DNA of 64,000 bases from Planctomycetota bacterium (GCA_028289345.1 JANQQL010000031.1:186001-250000), one strand, 5' to 3'; positions 43,602 through 53,372 are shown, counted from the first letter of the stretch. The notes: generated by a model from the letters alone, not told the origin. Made by a program: numbers and translations.

Positions 43602-44654
43602 ATGGCAAGGCGACCGCGCCACGACCGCCCCGGCTCTTGGCACCATGTCATGAACCGGGGCGTCGCCAAACGCCCTCTCTTCGAAGACCTGACCGACGCC
43701 CGGTTCTTTCTCGCGCGACTCGCAGACCAAGTCCGACGAGGGAGAATTGAAGTTCACGCCTACTGCTTGATGACCACTCACTTCCACCTGCTGGTGCGCA
43801 GCCCCGTGGGTGCTCTCTCGGAAGTGATGCGTCTCGTTCAAAACGAGCACTCCCGTCACTTCAACCGACGGCGCAAGCGAGATGGCACGCTGGTGCGCGG
43901 AAGATTCTCGTCCAAGCCGGTTCGATCGCTGGTCTACCGGAGAACTCTCGTGCGATACATCGACGCGAATCCGGTGCGAGCCAAGCTAGTGCCCACGAGC
44001 TTCGAGTACCTGCTAGGCAGTGCCTCCGCCTATCAGCGACCTTCCGGTCCCCCCTGGTTGTCTCGGGAGTGGGTCGAGGAAGAAGTTCGGCGGATCACCG
44101 GGAATTCGAACTACTCAGGGCCTGCGTACCAAGCGGTGTTCTCGGAGCTCGCGGAGACCGAGGCCACGGCGGTCGTTCGGGCCCGACTGAAAACCACAGC
44201 GGTTCAGGATCCATTGGACGACCTCGTGGGTGCGGCGCCTCCCTGGATCCGAGCCTGGCTGCAACGAAAGGCTCGGTTGGCCGACGGGTGCGATGTCGGA
44301 CTGCCAATCTGCGGACGACGCTCGCTGGAGACGGAGCTGCGCAACGACGAGCAGCGCCACGGTCCCTGGATGGTGCGCCTTGGGACGCAATGGAGAGAAG
44401 GATTTCACCTCGCACGCATCGGACTCCTCCGAGATCTGTGCGGACTCAGCTGGAACGCGATCGCGGTCTCATGTGGTCAATCGGTCTCGCAAGTCCGTCG
44501 TGCTTTTCGAGAACACCGTGCTCAGCTGGAGATTTCGGGAGACTACAGCTCAAGAGTGGCGAGAGTCGCAAAGGCGTCGATTGACCGTTGCTTCGAGTTC
44601 CCCCTCACCGACTCCAGGGCCGCCGCCCTTGCAAAGGCGTCCAGGGTCGCCTGA
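43602..44654 (+). CDS. REP-associated tyrosine transposase (RAYT)
   Basis: Y1/HUH nuclease of the TnpA-REP family. SWHHVMNRG near the start, the HUH motif at THFHLLV (His60 and His62) and VYRRTLVRYIDANPVRAKLV with candidate catalytic Tyr112/119 are diagnostic. The Y1 domain covers about residues 1-150; the remaining 200 residues include an HTH-like segment (GLSWNAIAVSCGQSVSQVRRAF) that may bind the REP hairpin. 350 residues. ATG with AAGGAGG eight bases upstream. Flanked by inverted REP-like hairpins and no target duplication, as expected for domesticated RAYTs that move REP/REPIN sequences rather than themselves. Confidence 0.92.
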   Translation: MARRPRHDRPGSWHHVMNRGVAKRPLFEDLTDARFFLARLADQVRRGRIEVHAYCLMTTHFHLLVRSPVGALSEVMRLVQNEHSRHFNRRRKRDGTLVRGRFSSKPVRSLVYRRTLVRYIDANPVRAKLVPTSFEYLLGSASAYQRPSGPPWLSREWVEEEVRRITGNSNYSGPAYQAVFSELAETEATAVVRARLKTTAVQDPLDDLVGAAPPWIRAWLQRKARLADGCDVGLPICGRRSLETELRNDEQRHGPWMVRLGTQWREGFHLARIGLLRDLCGLSWNAIAVSCGQSVSQVRRAFREHRAQLEISGDYSSRVARVAKASIDRCFEFPLTDSRAAALAKASRVA

Positions 44655-44680
44655 CCTCGGCGACGTTCTTGATCCCGGCC

Positions 44681-44727
44681 GTGTGCGGCACTTCGCTGCC
44701 GGAAAAGTGCGACGAAGTGTCCGGCAC
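44681..44727 (-). repeat. right REP-like inverted element of the RAYT unit
   Basis: Inverted copy of the 47-base element at 43199-43245. About 38 of 47 positions agree, with perfect ends (GTGTGCGGCACTT and AAGTGTCCGGCAC on the plus strand). Ends only 14 bases before the ATG of the second YfhO gene, so it may shape that gene's 5' leader. Confidence 0.8.
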
Positions 44728-44741
44728 TGTATGCTCGCGGA

Positions 44742-47318
44742 ATGAAACTGTTGAAGGCGGTGTTGGGGTATGGGGTTCTGGTGGCGGGGTTGCTTTTCCC
44801 GGTTCTGTTCGGGGGTGACATTTTGTTTCCGTTGCACACGGACCAGATGGAGCCCTGGCGATCGGAGACCTCTGCCGAACGTCTCACAGAGTTGGATCTG
44901 CGGGGCAACCCGGCACTGTCCGACATGAACTTCTTGTTTCATCCGGACACTTCGTTGATGGTTCGGGAGTGGAAGCAGGGGCACCTGCCGCTTTGGAATC
45001 CCTACTTGCTCGGTGGTGCCTCGCAATTGGGGCAGGCGTTGCTCGGGGCCTATTACCCCCCCCACGCGTTGTTCTTGTTGTCAGACTCTCCGGTGCCAAT
45101 CTACGGATGGCTGGTGGCGCTGCACGTGGTGTTCGCATGCGTCGGGATGTTCTGGTTCCTGCGCATGCGGGAACTCAGTCCTGCGGCCGCGTGGATCGGC
45201 GGCTTGGCCTTTGGACTCGCCGGACCTCTGGCGGTTCGCTACCAGTATTACTGCACGCTGTATCCCGTAGTGTGGATCCCGTGGCTGCTCGGACTGGTCC
45301 ATCGTTTCACCGAACGCCCCACCGGCTGGCGCTGGTCGTTGTTGAGTGTTCCGGTCGCCATGGTCATCCTCAGCGGCTTTCCCCAAACCGGAGTGTATGG
45401 CGTCTACTTCGCCGCCATCTACGGCGCCGTTCGAATTGTTCGGGGCGGTGTGAGGCCTTTGCCGCGCCTCATGGCCCTGGGTGCCGGGTTTGCAGTGGCA
45501 GCTCCTCTTTGTGCCGCGCAACTATGGCCCGTGGTCGACACCCAAAGCCGCTCCCTCTCTCGAGAACGAAGCTTCGCCGAACAATCATCCCGCGGAGGGT
45601 CTCCTTGGCTCCCCGCCGGGTATCTGATGCCCGCTTCCTTCGTCGACCCGGTGCAGAACTGGAGCCTCGACTGGACCACGAACCCGCTTTGGGGGGCGCT
45701 GTACCTTCGATCCGAACGAACCGACGAAGGGGACATCGACTTGCGCCCGCTTTCTTCCCGGCCGAACATCACGGAAGACACCTGCTACGCCGGAGCGCTC
45801 GTCCTACTGTTCGCAGCCGCCGGATTGTTTCAACGCCGACGCCGAGAAGCGTGGGCCCTGGGCGCCGCGGGAGGGCTCTGCTGGGCCTATGCCCTGGGCT
45901 TTGCCCCTGTCGTTTGGACGGCGTACTACGGTTTGCCGGGAACCAACATCGGTGATGTGAGACGCATCCTGCCCACTCTCGCCCTGCTGACCGCCTGGCT
46001 TGCGGCACTCGGCGTCGAACGCCTGGGCCAGGAACCGCGGGCTCTCCGAGTGCCCCTTCTGGCTGGCGTGCTTTCCTTGTTTGGGTTGACGAGCCTTGCC
46101 GTCGTGCTTTGGCATTGGGGCCCCGAAGGCTGGTTCGAGTGGCTCGACGCTCGCATTCAGTCTCGCTTCGACGTGGAGTTCCCGTGGACCGACGAACAAC
46201 GCGCAACAACCCCCGCCATGGTGCACGACTTCGTCGCATCACGCTGTCGGGAGTCCCTGGCGTGGATGTTTGGCGCGGTGATCGTCTTAGGCGCCTGGGC
46301 ATTGCTGTGGCGACGCTCTTCAGTCGTCGCCCTCGCGATCGCCAGCACCTTCGTGACCGCCGACCTGGGCCGCTTCTATCACTCGACCAACACCTCGGTG
46401 CAAGCCGAAGAGTTCCTCCGCCGTCCCGAATGGCTCGAACCGCTCTTCCAACGCGCGGAGGATGGTCGCATCCACCGGTTGTTGCATGATTCGACCCAGC
46501 TGGATCCAACCCGAGATCTCCTGCTCTCCCCCAACCTAGCCATGCACTTCGGACTCTTCGATTCCCAGGGGTACATCGTCGCGGTCCCGGAACGCTTCGC
46601 TCGCTACATGAAGAAGCTGCAAGGGGAGTCCGCGGTCACCACGGTCATGGTTCATCCCATGACGGACCGCGAGGCTCTGTCCTCTCCTCTCCTCGACCTG
46701 GCGAGCGTGCGCTTTCTTTTGGCCCGCTCGGACCTCGATCCGGCCCTGACCACTTCCAGCTCGGCGGCGGGTTGGCAACCGTTCCTCCAACATGGCCGCT
46801 GGTCCGTACTGGAAAACACCGAAGCACGACCTTTCGTCACGATCTGGCCGGAAGCAAAGTGGATCACTCCGGGCGAAGACTTGGCCGCAAGTCACGCGTC
46901 CATCCTTGACGAGCTGGCTTCCAGTAACGCGTTCGACGCGGTGTTCCTCGAAGGCAGCGGGGAAGCGCGGCCCGCCTCAGGAACCCCCTCCTCAGTCCGC
47001 TCGGTCCGCCGCGAGCCCTCAAGCTGCACGATCCAGCTAGAACCAGGCGACGGCGGCTACTTGGTTTGGAATGAGGGATTCGATCCGGGATGGGAGGCGA
47101 CCGTCGATGGGATCCCCACTGTGGTCCATCCCGCCAATGTGGCATTCCAGGGAATTGAGTTACCCGCGGGGGCCAAGCATGTGCAGTTTCGCTATCGACC
47201 GACACCGGTTCGCGGGGGTCTTTGGATCAGCCTGGTGACCTCCGCGTTGCTCGCCGGCGTAAGTGTGACGACCTGGGTTCGCCATCGTCGGTCCAGCGCT
47301 ACCCCTCTTAGCGGGTGA
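44742..47318 (+). CDS. YfhO-type integral membrane protein, copy 2
   Basis: Second YfhO paralogue, 858 residues. Signal-anchor MKLLKAVLGYGVLVAGLLFPVLF, then the family loop FHPDTSLMVREWKQGHLPLWNPYLLGG and AYYPPHALFLL, about a dozen helices, and a C-terminal domain with GYLVWNEGFDPGWEATVDG and GIELPAGAKHVQFRYRPTP. Overall similarity with copy 1 is limited to these signatures, so they are old paralogues. No clear ribosome-binding site precedes the ATG because the REP element ends 14 bases upstream. Converges with lepB. Confidence 0.87.
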   Translation: MKLLKAVLGYGVLVAGLLFPVLFGGDILFPLHTDQMEPWRSETSAERLTELDLRGNPALSDMNFLFHPDTSLMVREWKQGHLPLWNPYLLGGASQLGQALLGAYYPPHALFLLSDSPVPIYGWLVALHVVFACVGMFWFLRMRELSPAAAWIGGLAFGLAGPLAVRYQYYCTLYPVVWIPWLLGLVHRFTERPTGWRWSLLSVPVAMVILSGFPQTGVYGVYFAAIYGAVRIVRGGVRPLPRLMALGAGFAVAAPLCAAQLWPVVDTQSRSLSRERSFAEQSSRGGSPWLPAGYLMPASFVDPVQNWSLDWTTNPLWGALYLRSERTDEGDIDLRPLSSRPNITEDTCYAGALVLLFAAAGLFQRRRREAWALGAAGGLCWAYALGFAPVVWTAYYGLPGTNIGDVRRILPTLALLTAWLAALGVERLGQEPRALRVPLLAGVLSLFGLTSLAVVLWHWGPEGWFEWLDARIQSRFDVEFPWTDEQRATTPAMVHDFVASRCRESLAWMFGAVIVLGAWALLWRRSSVVALAIASTFVTADLGRFYHSTNTSVQAEEFLRRPEWLEPLFQRAEDGRIHRLLHDSTQLDPTRDLLLSPNLAMHFGLFDSQGYIVAVPERFARYMKKLQGESAVTTVMVHPMTDREALSSPLLDLASVRFLLARSDLDPALTTSSSAAGWQPFLQHGRWSVLENTEARPFVTIWPEAKWITPGEDLAASHASILDELASSNAFDAVFLEGSGEARPASGTPSSVRSVRREPSSCTIQLEPGDGGYLVWNEGFDPGWEATVDGIPTVVHPANVAFQGIELPAGAKHVQFRYRPTPVRGGLWISLVTSALLAGVSVTTWVRHRRSSATPLSG

Positions 47319-48000
47319 CGGCGGCCGCTGCGGCCTCTTCCTCGCCTGAAAAGCGCATGACCACCCGCCCCAAGATGTCCACACGGGAGACCGGTCCGAA
47401 CTCACGGCTGTCGATCGACACGCGACGATGGTCCCCCAGCAGGAAATACTCGTCCTGACCGAGTTGAATCGGATCCATGTCTCTCATGCGGCGGAACGAG
47501 TTGGGAATCGGATCATCGACAGGGATTCCGCCGCGACAGAGCACACCGTCTTCGATCTCGATCAGCTCTCCGGGCAACCCCATGATCCGCTTGATCACGA
47601 TCTCGCCTTGCACCCGGGCAATGACCGTGTCCCCATGGGACGGGTCATCCAGCATCGCCGGCATGCGCGCCACCACCACGCGATCTCCGTCCGCATAGTT
47701 GGGCAGCATGCTGTTTCCCGAAACCAGGTAGGACGTCACACACGAGTGCTGCACGAGAGAAGACGCGAGCAGCAGGAAGACCCCGAAGCGAGCGGCGATG
47801 GTCCAACGCCATGGCGGCCGTCGCGGAGCGCTCCGCGGAGTTCCCAACCCAGCGGGCTCGAGGGGCGCCACGGGAGGCCCCAAGGGGGCGCGGGGCGGTG
47901 CCTCGAGCCGTTCGCGAGGAACAACCACGGTCGTCGGTCGAAAATCGACGCTCTCGCGAGGCGGTGAGTCCAGCAGTGGCGTGTCGAGGCGCGCTTCCAT
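47308..48000 (-). CDS. lepB: signal peptidase I (S26)
   Basis: Cleaves signal peptides at the outer face of the inner membrane. Catalytic Ser97 in SGNSMLP and general-base Lys137 in VIKRIMGLPGE, with boxes YFLLGDHRRVSIDSREFGPV and GRVVMRF. One transmembrane helix at about 68-86. ATG at 48000 taken; upstream frame is arginine-rich. The first 60 residues are Pro-rich and probably a disordered cytosolic tail, an unusual feature. 230 residues. The 3' end overlaps that of the convergent YfhO gene by 11 bases. Confidence 0.92.
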   Translation of the reverse strand: MEARLDTPLLDSPPRESVDFRPTTVVVPRERLEAPPRAPLGPPVAPLEPAGLGTPRSAPRRPPWRWTIAARFGVFLLLASSLVQHSCVTSYLVSGNSMLPNYADGDRVVVARMPAMLDDPSHGDTVIARVQGEIVIKRIMGLPGELIEIEDGVLCRGGIPVDDPIPNSFRRMRDMDPIQLGQDEYFLLGDHRRVSIDSREFGPVSRVDILGRVVMRFSGEEEAAAAAVTR

Positions 48001-48463
48001 GCCTTGGTAACGTCGTCTCGCGCGCCACGGCAAATGAAGGCGGACCCGGGCCGATGAAGAATCTTCCCCAGCTCTCCCGGGCGGAAATCCGCGCCGGAGG
48101 AACACCCGTCCCCGGAGGGGTTCGGACAGCCCGACGCGACGGAATGCGAGAGATCCGTGTTTTGACGCCGAATGGCACCGCCGGACCGAGGGACACTCGC
48201 TCCATCACCGCCGAGGGAAGCAGCCCCGAGGCCGAGCCAGTTGGATCCGGTTCGCCACCACGGAAGGCCGACATTGGCTCTCACTCCCCGAGAACCCAGG
48301 CTTGCTCGAAGAAAGCGATCGACGCACACGGAATGGCCGAAGAAGGATTCGCCCTCCGGCGATGCCACGCCATCCCTGGCCCAGCCAGGGAGTCAGGGTC
48401 CCCCAGGCAACGCGACCACCTGTCCGCTGCGAGTTCCGCCGTGAAGCGAGCGACGGCGAGGAC
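48001..48463. other. gap upstream of lepB
   Basis: 460 bases without a supported gene on either strand. It must hold the lepB promoter, which I could not place, and the end of the glycosyltransferase transcript coming from the right. No repeat or RNA was recognised. Confidence 0.4.
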
Positions 48464-49201
48464 CTACTGCAGGACGTTGTACTTGAAGATGCACCACATG
48501 GCTTCGAAGGCGTCCTTCAGGCCGATCTTCTTGCCGTGGGCGTAGTCGCGTCCGTAGTAGCTGATGGGCACTTCGTACACGCGACACTTCATTTTTGCGA
48601 CCTTGGCGGTCAGCTCCGGTTCGACTCCAAACCGGTTCGAGGTGATCTTGATCTTGCGCGCCACATCGATGTGGAACGCTTTGTAGCACGTCTCCATGTC
48701 AGTCAAATTGAGGTTGGTGAACGCATTGGAGACAAAAGTCAGCAGCTTGTTGCCGACATAGTGCCAGAACAGATGGCAGCGGTGGGTTCCCCCGAGAAAC
48801 CGGGACCCGAACACCACGTCCGCCTTGCCCTCTTCGATGGGCCGCAAGAGCTGGGAATAGTCGTCCGGGTCGTACTCCAGGTCGGCATCCTGGATCAGGA
48901 CGACGTCTCCGGTGGCTGCCGAGAAACCCGTGGCCAGGGCGGCGCCCTTGCCCGCGTTCTTCTCGTGCAGGATCACGCGGATGCCGTCCTTGCCATCGAC
49001 CTTGGCGAGGATGTCGCGCGTCCCGTCGGTAGAACCGTCATCGACAATGATCAGCTCCTTGTCGAACGGGACGGCCTTCACCCGCTTGATGATCTCTTCG
49101 ATTGTGTCCTTCTCGTTGTAGGCGGGCATCACCACCGACAATCGCAGGGAAGGCAAGGGTGTCAGCTTGTCTTGCACGTCAGAGCGCACCTGGGTTTCCA
49201 T
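48464..49201 (-). CDS. GT2 glycosyltransferase, polyprenyl-P-mannose-synthase like
   Basis: Makes or uses polyprenyl-phosphate sugars. LRLSVVMPAYNEKDTIEEIIKR, ELIIVDDGSTDGT, VLIQDADLEYDPDDY (DxD) and FGVEPELTAKVAKMKCRVYEVPISY place it with DPM1-like enzymes. No C-terminal membrane helices. ATG at 49201 (METQVRSD) overlaps the upstream glycosyltransferase by 23 bases. 245 residues. Confidence 0.88.
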   Translation of the reverse strand: METQVRSDVQDKLTPLPSLRLSVVMPAYNEKDTIEEIIKRVKAVPFDKELIIVDDGSTDGTRDILAKVDGKDGIRVILHEKNAGKGAALATGFSAATGDVVLIQDADLEYDPDDYSQLLRPIEEGKADVVFGSRFLGGTHRCHLFWHYVGNKLLTFVSNAFTNLNLTDMETCYKAFHIDVARKIKITSNRFGVEPELTAKVAKMKCRVYEVPISYYGRDYAHGKKIGLKDAFEAMWCIFKYNVLQ

Positions 49202-50456
49202 GAAGAAGTCTCTCGTAGATCTGCAACGTCCGAAGACCATTCTCTTCGACCGTTGAGACATGTTTTCTGCTGGAGATCAGCTGCTGGCGCAAATCGGTGT
49301 CTCGCGCCAAGCGATCGATCTTTTCGGCCAGGTCGACGCTGTCCCCGACCCGGAACAGCAATCCGGTCACCCCGTCTTCGATCGCTTCGGCCATGGCACC
49401 GAAGTTGCTCGCGATCACCGGCACCCCGGCCAAGAACCCCTCGCGAATCACCATGCAGTAGGTCTCGTACCAGATGGAGGGCACCACCAGGATGTCGACG
49501 CCGGCCAAGATGCCAGGCGCCTGCTCGGGGCGGTAGGCACCGTGCAGCTCGATCTGCGCCTCCCAGCCACCGATCAAGCCCTGCAGGCGATCCCCGTAGC
49601 TGTGGTCTTGGTGGAAGGGCAACACCGGTCCATGGATGTCCAGGCGTCGGTCCGAGGAACCGATGCGCTGAAACGCTTCCATCAGCAGGTGGACGCCCTT
49701 CGAAGGCAGTACGGTGCCGAGGAACCCAATGCGGGTCACCGAGGAAGGAATGCGGGGCACGTCCTCGTAGACCTCCGCATTCATCCCGTATTCCAGGATC
49801 TGCAGCCGTTCTTCGGCGATGCCATAACGACGGTAAATGCTCTGGGCGAAGGGCGACGGAACGATCAGGGTGTCGGCCCGCTCCAGCACCTCTCGGATTC
49901 TGGCGTGGTACTCGCCGAAGACTTGGTGTTCGAGCATCGGGTCGCGTTCGTCGGGAAACCAATGGGGCCAGGTTTCGCGGTAGCAACGCGTGCAGCGCTC
50001 CACGTCGATCTCAGGGCAGTAGCTCAGATCCCCCATGATGCGTTGGCCGCGGGGGCACCCCATCCAATAGTCGTGGAGGGACAACGCCAGGGGCACACCC
50101 ACTTCGGCAGTGGCATCCACGATCTCGGTGGTGAGACAGGTCAGATGGTGCACGTGCACGACATCTGGCGCGAACTCCCGCAGGACCGACTCGTAACGCT
50201 GGCGCAAGGTGGGATTGTTCACCAAGTGCAGGAACGTCGTGGCATCGCCGAATCGATAGTTCACCCCCACCACGCGAATTCCATCGACCTCGGACTCCCG
50301 GAGCACGAATTCGTCTTCGTCCTCCAGAGCAAGACGACGGAAGACGAGAATCTCGTGGCCTTCGGCCATCGCCCAATGAGCGAACCTGGCCATCGACAGC
50401 TCCACGCCGCCGAGGCCGTCGGGCAGGAACCCGGCGGTGACCAGAAGGATTCTCAT
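49179..50456 (-). CDS. GT4-family glycosyltransferase
   Basis: GT-B glycosyltransferase. N-terminal Rossmann domain MRILLVTAGFLPDGLGGVE, DVVHVHHLTCLTTEI and ALSLHDYWMGCPRGQ, with a cysteine cluster (CPEIDVERCTRCYRE) typical of a subset of GT4 enzymes; C-terminal domain with RIGFLGTVLPSKGVHLLMEAF and PSIWYETYCMVIREGFLAGVPVIASNFGAMAE (nucleotide-sugar site). 425 residues from ATG 50456; no good Shine-Dalgarno for this start. Confidence 0.88.
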   Translation of the reverse strand: MRILLVTAGFLPDGLGGVELSMARFAHWAMAEGHEILVFRRLALEDEDEFVLRESEVDGIRVVGVNYRFGDATTFLHLVNNPTLRQRYESVLREFAPDVVHVHHLTCLTTEIVDATAEVGVPLALSLHDYWMGCPRGQRIMGDLSYCPEIDVERCTRCYRETWPHWFPDERDPMLEHQVFGEYHARIREVLERADTLIVPSPFAQSIYRRYGIAEERLQILEYGMNAEVYEDVPRIPSSVTRIGFLGTVLPSKGVHLLMEAFQRIGSSDRRLDIHGPVLPFHQDHSYGDRLQGLIGGWEAQIELHGAYRPEQAPGILAGVDILVVPSIWYETYCMVIREGFLAGVPVIASNFGAMAEAIEDGVTGLLFRVGDSVDLAEKIDRLARDTDLRQQLISSRKHVSTVEENGLRTLQIYERLLHGNPGAL

Positions 50457-50574
50457 GAAACGAGGGGTTCTTTCTTTCGTGGGTTCGTGGCTCAAGCTCT
50501 CCGGCACTTCCCGAGGGCCTTGCCGGCAGAGATCCGAGCGGAACGGTCCGGGATTCTAGGAACGCTCGCCGGGC

Positions 50575-51999
50575 TCACGAGTTTTCAGAAGGTCTTCCTC
50601 TGATCTTTTCGGCTTCTGCCAGGTCTTTTTGGAGTCGCTCGATCTCTCGGTTCTGCTCCCCCAGCGCTCGCTCCCAACCTTCGGAGCGCAGCAGCTCGGC
50701 AAACGCGGCCTCGCGGCGGTCCCAATCGTGGAAGTGGTTCGATGGTTCGGAAACAGATCCTTCCCAGGAAGTCGACCGCTGTTTCAGCCGTCGCAGGACG
50801 CTTTCTAGGCGATCGAGATGCTCCTGCAGTCCGAGCACGGGGGCTGCGCCAGCGGAACGCTGCCGGGCCCTTTGGTCGGGATGATCCCGGAGAGCTTCGA
50901 TGCCACGAGCCAGCTCCCCTGGATCGCGAGGATCGAACAGAGTGACCCGCCCCGTGGCCCGTTCTTCCAGAGCCCCACTCCTTGCCGCCAGGATCGGATG
51001 ACCCAGCGCCATGGCCTCATCCAACCAGAACGAGTAGGACTCCCGCGCCAGCGAAGGAATGACCACGGCGTCCGCCGCCTGGCGGGAAAGATTCTCCGGC
51101 TCGTAGGGTCCGTGGAACTCCACGTCGAGTCCCTCGGCCAAGGTCCTCAGCTGGGATTCGTATTCCGGGGTCGAGAACCCACCCCAGAAATCCATCGCCA
51201 CTCCTGAGTCCGGTCCGAGCTGACGCAACACTTCGAGCAGGACGTGTGGGCCTTTCACCGGATGCAGGTGAGAAAAGTACAAGAGCCGCAGTTTGCCCGC
51301 GGGACTCTGGGCGTCTTTGCCCGGCGCCACCTCGCGACCCGGAAACGCCGGATGGGGCAACGTCTCGATGGTCGTTTCCTGACCGAGCTGATCCTGGATG
51401 TAGTTCGCGTGACTGGTCGAGGGTGCGAGCAGAACCGTCGCCGCCTCGGTCTCGCTTCGAGCACAATCTCGATACTGCCTCAACGAAGAGTGGATCTCAG
51501 CGTCTTTTTGAAAAGACCAGCGGGACACGCAGTTCACGCAAGCCGCCGGCCCCATCTTCTCGGGACAGAACCGGTCTTCTTCGCGGATTCGAAACACTCG
51601 CGGGCATGTCAGGAAGAGATCGTGAAGGTGCACAGCGACCGGAATGCTGCGCGCCGCGGCTCGACGCGCCAGATCGAACGTCAAGCGAATCCAGTGATGG
51701 ACGTGAACCACGTCTGGTTGCAATCGTGCCAGCTCTTCTTCCCACACCGCGGAGACATGTGGGTTTTGAATCTTGTCCCAGTGATCGAAGTAGAGGTCGC
51801 TGCGATGAACCCGAGTGATCGGCAAGCCATCGAGTTCGAAGCGCTGCACTTCGAACTCCGGCTTCCACTCCAAGCTCCCGCAGAACACCGAAACGTCATG
51901 GCCGCGCCCGCCCAGGCCACGCGCGACGAGATCGACGTACTTTTCGGTTCCCCCGATGCCTTCCGGAGGCATCGCGTGGGCGACCATCAAGATCTTCAC
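50575..51999 (-). CDS. GT4-family glycosyltransferase with C-terminal coiled coil
   Basis: GT-B enzyme: KILMVAHAMPPEGIGGTEKY, DVVHVHHWIRLTFDL, HLHDLFLTCPRVFRI, a Cys cluster FCPEKMGPAACVNCVSRWSF, then LLYFSHLHPVKGPHVLLEVL and IPSLARESYSFWLDEAMALGHPILAARSGALEE. The tail after residue 410 is charged and predicted coiled coil (LGEQNREIERLQKDLAEAEKI), probably for partner binding. GTG start at 51999 overlaps the previous stop as GTGA. 474 residues. Confidence 0.87.
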   Translation of the reverse strand: MKILMVAHAMPPEGIGGTEKYVDLVARGLGGRGHDVSVFCGSLEWKPEFEVQRFELDGLPITRVHRSDLYFDHWDKIQNPHVSAVWEEELARLQPDVVHVHHWIRLTFDLARRAAARSIPVAVHLHDLFLTCPRVFRIREEDRFCPEKMGPAACVNCVSRWSFQKDAEIHSSLRQYRDCARSETEAATVLLAPSTSHANYIQDQLGQETTIETLPHPAFPGREVAPGKDAQSPAGKLRLLYFSHLHPVKGPHVLLEVLRQLGPDSGVAMDFWGGFSTPEYESQLRTLAEGLDVEFHGPYEPENLSRQAADAVVIPSLARESYSFWLDEAMALGHPILAARSGALEERATGRVTLFDPRDPGELARGIEALRDHPDQRARQRSAGAAPVLGLQEHLDRLESVLRRLKQRSTSWEGSVSEPSNHFHDWDRREAAFAELLRSEGWERALGEQNREIERLQKDLAEAEKIRGRPSENS

Positions 52000-53372
52000 G
52001 GTGGTTGCCTCACGGATTCGTACACGGCCTCCATCTTCTCCAGGTGCTGTTCCATGGTCATGGGCAGAGGCGCCGCCTCGGCCCATTGTTTCAGCAGTTC
52101 CCGTCGGTCATCCACACGACGCAGGCCTTCTGCCAAGTGTTGCGAGTCGCCTGGCCGAAACAACCAACCGTCCTGGTCGTGGACCACCGCTTCGGCCATT
52201 CCCCCAAGGTCACTGGCCATCACCGGAATCCCGGCCCAGCGGGCCTCCTGAATGACCACCGGGGCATTCTCCAGCCAAATGGAGGGAACCACCAGCAAGT
52301 CCAGCTTGCCGAGAACTTCCAGCACCAGAGACCGCGGAACCGCTCCACAGAACTCCACAGACGCTCCCTTAGATCGCTCTTTCAACGTCCGATAGTAATC
52401 TGGGTAGTAGCGCGGCGTGCCGTAGATCTTCAGTTCCGCATCACGAAGCTTGGCCTGCACGAAACCATCAATCAACACGTGCACTCCCTTGTGCGGTGCC
52501 GGAGTGCCGAGAAATCCCACTCGAAGCCGCGGCCCCCCCGCTGGTGTCGGAATGGTTCGCGGTGCTCCGGACAAAGGTTCGAAGCCGTTGGGAAGGTGCA
52601 GGATGCGATCGGCCGGCAAGCCATGGCTCACGGCGAAATCTCGTACCGTTTTGGAGGGAGAGACGAACTGTCGGACGTGTTGGGCGAGGGCGGTCACGGT
52701 TTCGCGTCGCCGAACCACGTCTTCCGCGGATACGGCGGAGTGATCCGGGGCCGGAGCTCCCCCTTTGCGTCGCGGCCGCGGCCATCGCTTCGCCCGCTCC
52801 ACCCAGGGCGAAAGATCCACCCCGAGTCGCTGGCGGGCCGAGGCCATCCAGCGGATCCAGCGTGCCTCTCGCGAAGACTGGGCGAACTTGAAGTTGCCCA
52901 TGCACTCGGCACAGCGACTTGGTTCCGGTCCTTCGCAACGTTCCCCACTGCGGTGGAGGAGCTGCCCCATGCGCGGGCAGAACAACCAGAAATCGTGCAA
53001 AGTCATCACCACGGGAATGCCACGAGCCGCCGCTCGTTTCACCAACCCCATCGACAACAGCATCAAATGCTGGACATGGACGACGTCGGGCTGCACTCGG
53101 TCCAGCACCTCATCGAAGCGTTGCTCGGCCACGGCGTGATCGAAGGTCTCGGCGAACGAGTCATACAGAAGGTTGTTCACGAACACGTGGCACGGAAGGC
53201 CCTCTTGCTCGCGCTGCACGAGAGCACCATCGGGCAACGAGTGAATCTTCTCGCTGAAGAACAACTCGACGTCATGTCGTTGCTGGAGACCGCGGGAGAG
53301 GCGATCGGTGTAGACCTCGGTCCCCGCGGAATGACGAGGGAGGAAGAAGTGCAACACTTGCAGGATCTTCAC
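51996..53372 (-). CDS. GT4-family glycosyltransferase
   Basis: Paralogue of its downstream neighbour: KILQVLHFFLPRHSAGTEVYTDRL, DVVHVQHLMLLSMGLV, TLHDFWLFCPRMGQL, Cys cluster CEGPEPSRCAECMGNFKF, then RVGFLGTPAPHKGVHVLIDGF and VPSIWLENAPVVIQEARWAGIPVMASDLGGMAE. GTG start at 53372 overlaps the stop of the preceding GT2 gene (GTGA). 458 residues. The three GT4 enzymes in a row share the same Cys-cluster insert, so they arose by duplication and probably build successive linkages. Confidence 0.88.
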   Translation of the reverse strand: MKILQVLHFFLPRHSAGTEVYTDRLSRGLQQRHDVELFFSEKIHSLPDGALVQREQEGLPCHVFVNNLLYDSFAETFDHAVAEQRFDEVLDRVQPDVVHVQHLMLLSMGLVKRAAARGIPVVMTLHDFWLFCPRMGQLLHRSGERCEGPEPSRCAECMGNFKFAQSSREARWIRWMASARQRLGVDLSPWVERAKRWPRPRRKGGAPAPDHSAVSAEDVVRRRETVTALAQHVRQFVSPSKTVRDFAVSHGLPADRILHLPNGFEPLSGAPRTIPTPAGGPRLRVGFLGTPAPHKGVHVLIDGFVQAKLRDAELKIYGTPRYYPDYYRTLKERSKGASVEFCGAVPRSLVLEVLGKLDLLVVPSIWLENAPVVIQEARWAGIPVMASDLGGMAEAVVHDQDGWLFRPGDSQHLAEGLRRVDDRRELLKQWAEAAPLPMTMEQHLEKMEAVYESVRQPP

